Origin: S012-109 sp964425105
Lineage (GTDB): Bacteria; Pseudomonadota; Gammaproteobacteria; SZUA-140
Direction of reading: 5' to 3'
Length of the DNA: 12,461 bases
NCBI GenBank assembly: GCA_964425105.1
Contig: CAYRLE010000077.1
Coordinates: forward strand, 1-12,461
Each line of letters begins with the position of its first letter. Within the stretch, counting starts at the first letter, position 1. The notes beneath the pieces are model-generated. The model worked only from the letters and a program-made list of their open reading frames with translations. It had not been told where the DNA came from and ran no database searches. Of the stretch, positions 1 through 12,418 are shown piece after piece. Made by a program: the position numbers and the translations under genes.

Positions 1-62
1 TCGCGATCCGCGAGGGTGGCCGCACCGTGGGTGCCGGCGTGGTGTCGAAGATTATTGAGTGA
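1..62 (+). CDS. tuf: Elongation factor Tu, C-terminal end (partial)
   Basis: The window opens inside this gene. Bases 3-59 encode 19 residues that start AIREGGRTVGAGVVSK and end IIE, followed by TGA at 60-62. This is the near-invariant C-terminus of EF-Tu (E. coli ends in a very similar IREGGRTVGAGVV stretch), part of beta-barrel domain 3. EF-Tu is the cytoplasmic GTPase that carries aminoacyl-tRNA to the ribosome. Only the tail is visible, so the GTP-binding domain cannot be checked. The position just upstream of tRNA-Trp, secE and nusG is the usual place for one of the tuf copies in gamma- and betaproteobacteria. A heptamer-based hairpin begins six bases after the stop codon. Confidence 0.96.
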   Translation, partial: AIREGGRTVGAGVVSKIIE

Positions 63-67
63 TATGA

Positions 68-141
68 GTGAGGAGTGAGGTGTTAGGAGTGAGGAGTGAG
101 GTGATGGAGATTCTCCTTACGCCTAACGCCTCACCCCTCAC
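68..141 (+). repeat. Heptamer-built hairpin A, between tuf and tRNA-Trp
   Basis: Two 29-base arms, 68-96 and 113-141, face each other around a 16-base loop. Pairing i+j=209 gives 26 paired positions out of 29, including two G-U pairs; the unpaired positions are 74/135 and 88/121, and the 81/128 pair is a wobble. Each arm is four 7-base units plus one base. Left units are at 68, 75, 82 and 89 and follow GTGAGGN, except unit 3, which is GTTAGGA. The right arm carries matching CCTAAC at 122-127. There is no T-run after it, so it is not a canonical intrinsic terminator, though it could slow polymerase or protect the tuf mRNA 3' end. It belongs with the hairpin at 1160-1229. Confidence 0.85.
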
Positions 142-148
142 GTGATTT

Positions 149-224
149 AGGCCAGTAGCTCAATTGGCAGAGCGGCGGTCTCCAAAACCGCAGGTTGGGG
201 GTTCGATTCCCTCCTGGCCTGCCA
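149..224 (+). tRNA. tRNA-Trp (anticodon CCA)
   Basis: A complete 76-base cloverleaf is visible. The acceptor stem AGGCCAG (149-155) pairs with CTGGCCT (214-220). The discriminator G is at 221 and the 3' CCA is encoded at 222-224. The anticodon stem GCGGT (175-179) pairs with ACCGC (187-191) around loop CTCCAAA, giving anticodon CCA at 182-184. The T arm contains the GGTTCGATTCC-type loop. It decodes UGG. A tRNA-Trp gene between tuf and secE is a common proteobacterial arrangement. Its 5' end lies only seven bases from hairpin A, so the tRNA is probably cut out of a longer tuf or secE transcript; no separate promoter is recognisable. Confidence 0.98.
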
Positions 225-265
225 TGCCTATGGGCGCTTCCCGAACAAGGCGAGCAAAGTAATCT

Positions 266-613
266 ATGGTAGATAACATCAAGTTTGTGTTGGCGCTGCT
301 GATCATCGGCGCTGCACTGGGCGGCTTCTACTATTATGGCGACCAGTCGCTGCTGCTGCGCGTCGTGGTGCTGGTGGCGGCTGCGGGCGTATCCGCGGCG
401 ATATTCTTTCAGACGGCGCAGGGCCGCCAGCTGTGGGGTTTCTTCGGCGATGCCAAACTCGAGGTGCGCAAAGTTGTCTGGCCCACCCGCAAGGAAACGG
501 TGCAGACGACTCTGATCGTGGTGGCCATGGTGATCGTCGTGGCAATGATTTTATGGACGTTCGATATGTTTCTGACCTGGGCGGTGAAGCTGCTGACGGG
601 CCAGGGAGGCTGA
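266..613 (+). CDS. secE: Preprotein translocase subunit SecE
   Basis: SecE is the small essential subunit that clamps the SecY channel in the inner membrane during Sec-dependent export. The 115-residue protein shows three hydrophobic segments, at about residues 5-24, 29-50 and 81-110, the three-helix form seen in E. coli (127 residues). The conserved cytoplasmic amphipathic helix is present at about 64-80, with the family hallmark EVRKVVWPTRKET that leads into the last, essential helix. The ATG at 266 gives a full-length family match; upstream lies only a weak purine-rich stretch, AAGGCGAG at 247-254. The gene follows tRNA-Trp and ends six bases before nusG, so the two are almost certainly co-transcribed and perhaps translationally coupled. 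Confidence 0.97.
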   Translation: MVDNIKFVLALLIIGAALGGFYYYGDQSLLLRVVVLVAAAGVSAAIFFQTAQGRQLWGFFGDAKLEVRKVVWPTRKETVQTTLIVVAMVIVVAMILWTFDMFLTWAVKLLTGQGG

Positions 614-619
614 TGACTG

Positions 620-1153
620 ATGGCGAAGCGTTGGTATGTGGTGCATGTCTATTCCGGTTATGAACAGCAGGCGATTCGCTCCCTGAAGGAACGCATCAAG
701 CACAGTGGCATGGAGGACAAGTTCGGCGAGATCCTGGTGCCCACCGAGGAAGTGGTGGAGATGCGCGGTGGCCAGAAGCGCAAGAGCGACCGAAAATTCT
801 TCCCTGGTTACGTGCTGATCCAGATGGAGATGGATGAAGACACCTGGCATCTGGTGAAAGAGGTGCCTAAGGTGATGGGTTTCATCGGCGGCACCAGCGA
901 CAAGCCGGCACCCATTTCCGACAAAGAGGCGCAGCGTATCATGGACCGTATCGAGGAGGGGGCCACCAAGCCTCGTCCCAAGGTGCTGTTCGAGCCGGGC
1001 GAGGTGGTGCGGGTCACCGAGGGCCCGTTTGCCGATTTCAATGGCGTGGTGGAAGAAGTCAACTATGACAAGAGCCGGCTGCGCGTGGCGGTGACCATCT
1101 TTGGTCGTTCAACGCCGGTGGAACTGGAGTTCGGCCAGGTGGAGAAGAGCTGA
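620..1153 (+). CDS. nusG: Transcription termination/antitermination factor NusG
   Basis: NusG binds the RNA polymerase clamp, suppresses pausing, and links polymerase to Rho or to the ribosomal protein S10. The 177-residue product has the N-terminal NGN domain (about 1-115, opening MAKRWYVVHVYSGYE, with the RKFFPGYVL strand at 58-66), a short linker (PRPKVL near 118-123), and the C-terminal KOW domain (about 125-177, with PGEVVRVTEGPFADFNG). Length and motifs match E. coli NusG. The ATG at 620 has GGAGG at 606-610 on the secE 3' end, so the start is well supported. It forms a pair with secE. The stop at 1151-1153 is followed after six bases by hairpin B, which could separate secE-nusG from rplKA expression. 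Confidence 0.98.
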   Translation: MAKRWYVVHVYSGYEQQAIRSLKERIKHSGMEDKFGEILVPTEEVVEMRGGQKRKSDRKFFPGYVLIQMEMDEDTWHLVKEVPKVMGFIGGTSDKPAPISDKEAQRIMDRIEEGATKPRPKVLFEPGEVVRVTEGPFADFNGVVEEVNYDKSRLRVAVTIFGRSTPVELEFGQVEKS

Positions 1154-1159
1154 TTTAGG

Positions 1160-1229
1160 GTGAGGCGTGAGGCGCAAGGTGTGAGGCGGTGCGGCAGGCG
1201 CGCCTCACACCTTGCGCCTCACACCTCAC
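1160..1229 (+). repeat. Heptamer-built hairpin B, between nusG and rplK
   Basis: Arms 1160-1188 and 1201-1229, each 29 bases, are complementary at all positions except one G-U-type change (1166 against 1223), with a 12-base loop at 1189-1200. Each arm is four heptamers plus one base: left units at 1160, 1167, 1174 and 1181 are GTGAGGC, GTGAGGC, GCAAGGT and GTGAGGC. This is the same architecture as hairpin A. Unit 3 differs between the two hairpins, but its partner on the opposite arm changes with it. It starts six bases after the nusG stop. No T-run follows, so intrinsic termination would be weak; an mRNA-end or attenuation role is inference. Confidence 0.92.
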
Positions 1230-1240
1230 GTAACACAAAA

Positions 1241-1267
1241 CGGGGAGCCGCAAGGCGTTTGAACCCG
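1241..1267 (+). promoter_or_regulatory. L1-binding translational operator of rplK-rplA
   Basis: Ribosomal protein L1 represses its own operon by binding an mRNA copy of its 23S rRNA site just ahead of rplK. Here the outer stem CGGG (1241-1244) pairs with CCCG (1264-1267), and the inner stem GCC (1247-1249) pairs with GGC (1254-1256) around a GCAA tetraloop. The internal loop is GA on one side and GTTTGAA (1257-1263) on the other. This matches the known L1 operator shape of two short stems joined by an asymmetric loop. It ends 13 bases before the rplK ATG and touches the purine-rich GGGAG/AGGAG ribosome-binding stretch (1267-1277), so L1 binding would block initiation. The assignment is by pattern; binding is not shown. 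Confidence 0.78.
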
Positions 1268-1280
1268 GGAGCAGGAGCAA

Positions 1281-1712
1281 ATGGCAAAGAAGATCGAAGC
1301 ATATATCAAGTTGCAGGTGGGCGCCGCACAGGCGAACCCCAGTCCGCCGGTGGGTCCGGCGCTGGGCCAGCATGGCGTCAATATTATGGAATTCTGCAAG
1401 GCGTTCAACGCCAAGACCCAGGGCATGGAGCCCGGTCTGCCCATTCCAGTGGTGATCACGGTCTATTCCGACCGCAGCTTTTCCTTCATCACCAAGACGC
1501 CGCCGGCGTCGGTGTTGCTGCGCAAGGCCGCTGGCATCCCCAAGGGCAGTCCTACACCCAACACCAAGAAGGTGGCCAAGGTGAACCGCGCCCAGCTGGA
1601 AGAGATCGCCCAGACCAAGATGCAGGACATGACCGCCGCCGATATGGATGCGGCGGTGCGCACCATTGCCGGCAGTGCGCGCAGCATGGGCATCGAGACG
1701 GAGGGGGTTTGA
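1281..1712 (+). CDS. rplK: Large-subunit ribosomal protein L11 (uL11)
   Basis: L11 sits at the base of the ribosomal stalk on the 23S rRNA GTPase-associated centre, where it helps elongation factors and RelA act. The 143-residue protein is one longer than in E. coli. Its N-terminal domain (about 1-70) carries the proline-rich segment PSPPVGPALGQHGVNIMEFC at residues 21-40, the region contacted by thiostrepton-type antibiotics. The C-terminal rRNA-binding domain (about 75-143) includes KTPPASVLLRKAAG and the closing GSARSMGI motif. The ATG at 1281 lies behind GGGAG (1267-1271) and AGGAG (1273-1277). rplA starts one base after the TGA stop, so the two are tightly coupled, and both are probably under L1 feedback through the site at 1241-1267. 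Confidence 0.98.
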   Translation: MAKKIEAYIKLQVGAAQANPSPPVGPALGQHGVNIMEFCKAFNAKTQGMEPGLPIPVVITVYSDRSFSFITKTPPASVLLRKAAGIPKGSPTPNTKKVAKVNRAQLEEIAQTKMQDMTAADMDAAVRTIAGSARSMGIETEGV

Positions 1713-1713
1713 G

Positions 1714-2409
1714 ATGGCCAAGCTGAGCAAGCGCATGCGCGCGATCCGCGAGAAGGTGGAGCCGGGCAAGCTCTACGGCATCGACGAGGCCCTGCAGCTG
1801 TTGAAGGAACTGTCTTCCGTCAAGTTCGATGAGTCGGTAGAGGTCAGCGTCAATCTGGGTGTGGACCCCCGCAAGTCCGACCAGGTGGTGCGGGGCGCCA
1901 CTGTGCTGCCCAATGGTACCGGCAAGACGGTGCGGGTAGCGGTCTTCGCCCAGGGCGAGAATGCCGAAGCCGCCAAGGCCGCCGGCGCCGACATCGTGGG
2001 CTTCGAGGATCTGGCCGAGGCCGTGAAGGCCGGCAATCTCGATTTCGACATCGTCATCGCTACCCCCGATGCCATGCGTGTCGTGGGTCAGCTGGGGCAG
2101 ATCCTGGGCCCGCGTGGCCTGATGCCCAACCCCAAGGTGGGTACGGTGACGCCAGATGTCGCCACCGCTGTCAAGAACGCCAAGGCAGGGCAGGTCCAGT
2201 ACCGCACCGACAAGGGCGGTATCGTCCATTGTGCCATCGGCAAGGTGAGCTTTGATGCGGCCGCCCTGCGCGAGAATCTGCAGACCTTGCTGGAGGCCCT
2301 GCGCAAGGCCAAACCCAGTACTGCGAAAGGCGTCTACATGAAGAAAGTGACGGTCTCCACCACCATGGGGCCCGGTGTAATTGTGGATCAGGCGTCTCTC
2401 AGCGTCTGA
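1714..2409 (+). CDS. rplA: Large-subunit ribosomal protein L1 (uL1)
   Basis: L1 forms the mobile L1 stalk that helps release deacylated tRNA from the E site, and it represses translation of its own rplK-rplA mRNA. The 231-residue product has the usual family length. Its signature ILGPRGLMPNPKVGTV lies at residues 130-145, in the second domain inserted between the two halves of the first. The C-terminal end carries GVYMKKVTVSTTMGPG, also typical. An in-frame upstream start exists at 1648, inside rplK, but the ATG at 1714 is preferred: it has GGAGG at 1700-1704 with nine bases spacing, and MAKLSKRM is the family N-terminus. Only one base separates it from the rplK stop. Confidence 0.98.
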   Translation: MAKLSKRMRAIREKVEPGKLYGIDEALQLLKELSSVKFDESVEVSVNLGVDPRKSDQVVRGATVLPNGTGKTVRVAVFAQGENAEAAKAAGADIVGFEDLAEAVKAGNLDFDIVIATPDAMRVVGQLGQILGPRGLMPNPKVGTVTPDVATAVKNAKAGQVQYRTDKGGIVHCAIGKVSFDAAALRENLQTLLEALRKAKPSTAKGVYMKKVTVSTTMGPGVIVDQASLSV

Positions 2410-2477
2410 GCCGGAAGATTTTGTAAGAACTTTGGGACTCTCGGGCGACGTTCCGCTGTTGGGACGCTACCCGGGGG

Positions 2478-2556
2478 ACGTCAAAGACCGTAGGTGCGCC
2501 GATATTTCCGGTTGCTTAATGGGGCTCAGCCCCGGCCTACGCAGACGGTGCAACCC
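2478..2556 (+). promoter_or_regulatory. L10 leader: L10(L12) translational operator of rplJ-rplL
   Basis: L10 bound to L7/L12 represses rplJ-rplL by binding a leader structure that resembles its 23S rRNA site. Here ACCG (2487-2490) pairs with CGGT (2546-2549) and TAGG (2491-2494) with CCTA (2536-2539). The six bases CGCAGA (2540-2545) are left out on one strand, a kink-turn-like bulge typical of the known L10 leader. An inner hairpin GGGGC (2521-2525) / GCCCC (2529-2533) caps it. The flanking AAAGACCGTAGGTG and GCAGACGGTGCAACCC strings are the recognisable core of this RNA family. The position, roughly 130-200 bases upstream of rplJ, is also usual. No promoter could be assigned in the first 70 bases of the spacer. 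Confidence 0.85.
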
Positions 2557-2573
2557 GAGCAGGATTCATACCT

Positions 2574-2613
2574 GGCGACGGTCGCCGTGTTGGGGGGATG
2601 CCTTGAGGCATCC
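2574..2613 (+). other. Two further hairpins in the rplJ leader
   Basis: GGCGAC (2574-2579) faces GTCGCC (2581-2586), and GGATGCC (2596-2602) pairs perfectly with GGCATCC (2607-2613) around a TTGA tetraloop. No T-run follows the second stem, so it is not an intrinsic terminator. They lie between the L10-binding element and the rplJ ribosome-binding site. They could form the part of the leader that switches between open and repressed states, or be RNA-processing stems; this is inference. The bases from 2614 to 2670 show nothing else recognisable. Confidence 0.6.
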
Positions 2614-2670
2614 TGTGAAAAGTCTCTGATGGGAGCAGGCGCTTTGCCTCGCTATACCATCAGTCGTTTC

Positions 2671-2686
2671 AGGAGGTGAACATTTG
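2671..2686 (+). promoter_or_regulatory. Strong ribosome-binding site with TTG start of rplJ
   Basis: A full AGGAGG Shine-Dalgarno sequence at 2671-2676 stands seven bases ahead of TTG at 2684-2686. No in-frame ATG occurs near the homologous N-terminus, so this site decides the start. A near-perfect ribosome-binding site paired with a weak start codon may make initiation depend heavily on leader folding, which would suit L10 feedback (inference). Confidence 0.85.
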
Positions 2687-3208
2687 TTAACCCTTGAAGA
2701 CAAAAAGGCAATCGTTGCCGATGTGGCCCAGCGGGCCGGAGCCGCCTATTCCGCCATTGCGGCTGAGTATCGCGGCCTGACCGTCGCCGACATGACCGAC
2801 CTGCGCCGTAATGCGCGTGAGGCAGGCATCTACGTACGGGTGGTAAAGAATACGCTGGCACGGCGCGCTCTGGAGAATACCGAGTTCGACTGTATGCGTG
2901 AGTCCCTGTCGGGGCCTCTGCTGCTGGCGTTTTCCGGCGAGGAGCCGGCAGCCCCAGCCCGGGTGCTGACGGAGTTTGCCAAGGAGCACGACCAGCTGGT
3001 GATCAAGGTGGTCGCGCTGCGCGGCAAGCTGCTGGAGGTGGCAGATGCTGAGCGCCTGGCGAAGATGCCCACCAAGGACGAGGCCATCGGCATGCTCATG
3101 GCAGTGATGAAGGCGCCGGTCGAAAAACTGGCCCGCACCCTCGCCGAGCCTGCCAACAAGCTGGCCCGGACTCTGGCGGCAGTCCGCGAGCAGAAAGAGG
3201 CCGCTTAA
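2684..3208 (+). CDS. rplJ: Large-subunit ribosomal protein L10 (uL10), TTG start
   Basis: L10 anchors dimers of L7/L12 to the ribosome and, as the L10(L12) complex, represses its own mRNA. The 174-residue product begins MLTLEDKKAIVADV, matching the family N-terminus (E. coli MALNLQDKQAIVAEV) a couple of residues in, so the TTG start is sound. The globular rRNA-binding domain covers about 1-130 and includes REAGIYVRVVKNTLARRAL at 45-63. The C-terminal helix, which holds L12, carries a tandem repeat, KLARTLA at 148-154 and again at 159-165. This makes the tail about ten residues longer than in E. coli (165 residues total). The gene is preceded by the L10 leader and followed by rplL after 66 bases. 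Confidence 0.97.
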   Translation: MLTLEDKKAIVADVAQRAGAAYSAIAAEYRGLTVADMTDLRRNAREAGIYVRVVKNTLARRALENTEFDCMRESLSGPLLLAFSGEEPAAPARVLTEFAKEHDQLVIKVVALRGKLLEVADAERLAKMPTKDEAIGMLMAVMKAPVEKLARTLAEPANKLARTLAAVREQKEAA

Positions 3209-3216
3209 CCGCGGCC
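3199..3216 (+). other. Hairpin holding the rplJ stop codon in its loop
   Basis: GGCCGC (3199-3204) pairs perfectly with GCGGCC (3211-3216), and the six-base loop TTAACC contains the TAA stop of rplJ. A terminating ribosome would melt this stem. It could affect mRNA stability or the coupling between rplJ and rplL, whose products are needed in a 1:4 or 1:6 ratio. Six base pairs can arise by chance in GC-rich sequence, so the functional reading is tentative. Confidence 0.5.
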
Positions 3217-3274
3217 AGGCAACGGTATTCAGGTATAAGACATATTCAACTATTTGATTTCAGGAGAACTAACA

Positions 3275-3655
3275 ATGGCAGTCAGTACTGAAGAAATTCT
3301 GGAAACCATCTCCAACATGACCGTGTTGGAGGTCGTTGATCTGATCAATGCAATGGAAGAGAAGTTTGGTGTTTCGGCCGCTGCCGTGGCCGCTGTGGCT
3401 GCCCCCGCTGCCGGCGGTGGCGAGGCCGCGGCTGCCGAGGAGCAGACCGAATTCGACGTCATTCTCACCAGCTTCGGTGACAAGAAGGTCGGTGTCATCA
3501 AGGCGGTGCGCGCCATCACCGGTCTGGGCCTGAAGGAGGCCAAGGAACTGGTGGAAGGCGCGCCTTCCACTGTGAAGGAAGGCATCTCCAAGGATGAGGC
3601 CGAGGAAATCAAGAAGCAGCTGGAGGAAGCAGGCGCATCTGTTGAGCTCAAATAA
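3275..3655 (+). CDS. rplL: Large-subunit ribosomal protein L7/L12 (bL12)
   Basis: L7/L12 forms the flexible stalk dimers that recruit and activate EF-Tu, EF-G, IF2 and release factors. The 126-residue acidic protein has the N-terminal dimerisation and L10-binding domain (about 1-33), an alanine/glycine-rich hinge (about 34-56), and the compact C-terminal factor-binding domain (about 58-126) with KVGVIKAVRAITGLGLKEAK at 71-90. The ATG at 3275 is chosen over an in-frame upstream codon at 3254 because MAVSTEEI fits the family and AGGAG (3262-3266) stands eight bases ahead of it. The upstream spacer from 3220 is A/T-rich compared with the genes, which would favour open mRNA and the high translation this protein needs. 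Confidence 0.98.
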   Translation: MAVSTEEILETISNMTVLEVVDLINAMEEKFGVSAAAVAAVAAPAAGGGEAAAAEEQTEFDVILTSFGDKKVGVIKAVRAITGLGLKEAKELVEGAPSTVKEGISKDEAEEIKKQLEEAGASVELK

Positions 3656-3696
3656 GCGCATCTGCCGTTTGACAGTAGTTTCGATCCAGCCGGAAA

Positions 3697-3726
3697 AGGC
3701 TGGTGGCCAATCGTGGCCGCCAGCCT
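3697..3726 (+). terminator. 13-bp hairpin between rplL and rpoB (attenuator or processing site)
   Basis: AGGCTGGTGGCCA (3697-3709) pairs with TGGCCGCCAGCCT (3714-3726) with a single G-U pair, around an ATCG tetraloop. Only three Ts follow (3728-3730), so read-through would be substantial. E. coli has a partial terminator and an RNase III site in the same spacer that lower rpoBC expression relative to rplJL. This hairpin sits in the right place for either role. Which one it has cannot be told from sequence. Confidence 0.7.
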
Positions 3727-3761
3727 ATTTCCCTATGGATTTTGTGTGATCTATCATCGAT

Positions 3762-3787
3762 AATGGCAATCCGTCAGGCCTGCCATT
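3762..3787 (+). other. Second inverted repeat upstream of rpoB
   Basis: AATGGCA (3762-3768) is complementary to TGCCATT (3781-3787) across a 12-base loop. It lies 17 bases ahead of the rpoB Shine-Dalgarno sequence and overlaps the downstream copy of the 13-base direct repeat. The stem is short and the loop large. It could be a weak RNA hairpin or a protein-binding palindrome. Confidence 0.4.
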
Positions 3788-3816
3788 TGACAATCAACAA
3801 GTGCTGAGGAACCCCC

Positions 3817-7956
<4,140 letters not shown>

Positions 7957-7962
7957 ACAGCC

Positions 7963-7976
7963 CACCGCTGCCGGTG
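7963..7976 (+). other. Small hairpin in the rpoB-rpoC spacer
   Basis: CACCG (7963-7967) pairs with CGGTG (7972-7976) around CTGC, seven bases after the rpoB stop. It is too short and lacks a T-run, so it is unlikely to terminate. The rest of the 69-base spacer shows only the rpoC ribosome-binding site. Confidence 0.35.
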
Positions 7977-8012
7977 AGGTTTGTGTACCCAGTCCATGAG
8001 AATTAATTGAGC

Positions 8013-8025
8013 AGGAGACAAGGCG

Positions 8026-8028
<3 letters not shown>
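8013..8028 (+). promoter_or_regulatory. Ribosome-binding site with TTG start of rpoC
   Basis: AGGAG at 8013-8017 lies eight bases ahead of TTG at 8026-8028. The reading MKNLLNLLKQQ aligns with the first residue of E. coli RpoC, which itself uses GTG, and no ATG in frame is available nearby. The start is therefore decided by homology plus this site. Confidence 0.85.
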
Positions 8029-12234
<4,206 letters not shown>

Positions 12235-12264
12235 GCCGGCACGCCGCGGGGTGGCCGCTTGTCT

Positions 12265-12302
12265 GCAACGGCCCCCGGGTTGTGTGACCCGGGGGCCGTT
12301 GC
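12265..12302 (+). terminator. Operon-end terminator hairpin after rpoC
   Basis: GCAACGGCCCCCGGGT (12265-12280) pairs perfectly over 16 bp with ACCCGGGGGCCGTTGC (12287-12302) around a TGTGTG loop, 30 bases after the rpoC stop. Only a short GTT follows, so the U-tract is poor. The very stable GC-rich stem and its position still make it the likely end of the rpoBC transcript, possibly as a 3'-end-protecting or bidirectional terminator. Confidence 0.85.
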
Positions 12303-12418
12303 GTTCCGTGGGGCGGCAGTGTCCCGCTCAGGCGGGTGCTGGCTTCACTCGATGACTTGGTAAATGGGGGCGGCGCCCAGGAAAAACAGGAATTTTTCCC
12401 GGAATACCTGTCAACCCA

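Larger units (their letters stand above)
3662..3792 (+). repeat. Near-identical 13-base direct repeats bracketing the rplL-rpoB spacer
   Basis: CTGCCGTTTGACA at 3662-3674 recurs as CTGCCATTTGACA at 3780-3792, with 12 of 13 bases the same and starts 118 bases apart. Each includes a consensus -35-like TTGACA, yet no -10-like hexamer stands 16-18 bases after either. The repeats enclose both hairpins of the spacer. They may be chance, a binding site pair, or scars of an old insertion. Confidence 0.45.

Noticed and set aside
143..1158. The octamer TGATTTAG at 143-150 and 1151-1158 as a conserved part of the hairpin repeats
   Set aside because: It lies after hairpin A but before hairpin B, and it includes the nusG stop codon in one case and the first bases of tRNA-Trp in the other. 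Coincidence is more likely.
1648..1713. An N-terminal extension of L1 starting inside rplK
   Set aside because: The added 22 residues overlap rplK coding sequence and do not match the L1 family. The ATG at 1714 has its own Shine-Dalgarno sequence and the expected MAKLSKRM start.
3669..3697. TTGACA at 3669-3674 as a promoter for rpoB
   Set aside because: At 16-18 bases spacing the sequence is GGAAAA-like, not a -10 element. The second TTGACA at 3787-3792 has AACCCC at that spacing. Neither makes a sigma-70 promoter.
3759..3764. GATAAT as a -10 element upstream of rpoB
   Set aside because: The nearest TTG-like -35 (3742-3747) is only 11 bases away, and the hexamer at 17 bases spacing is TGGATT.
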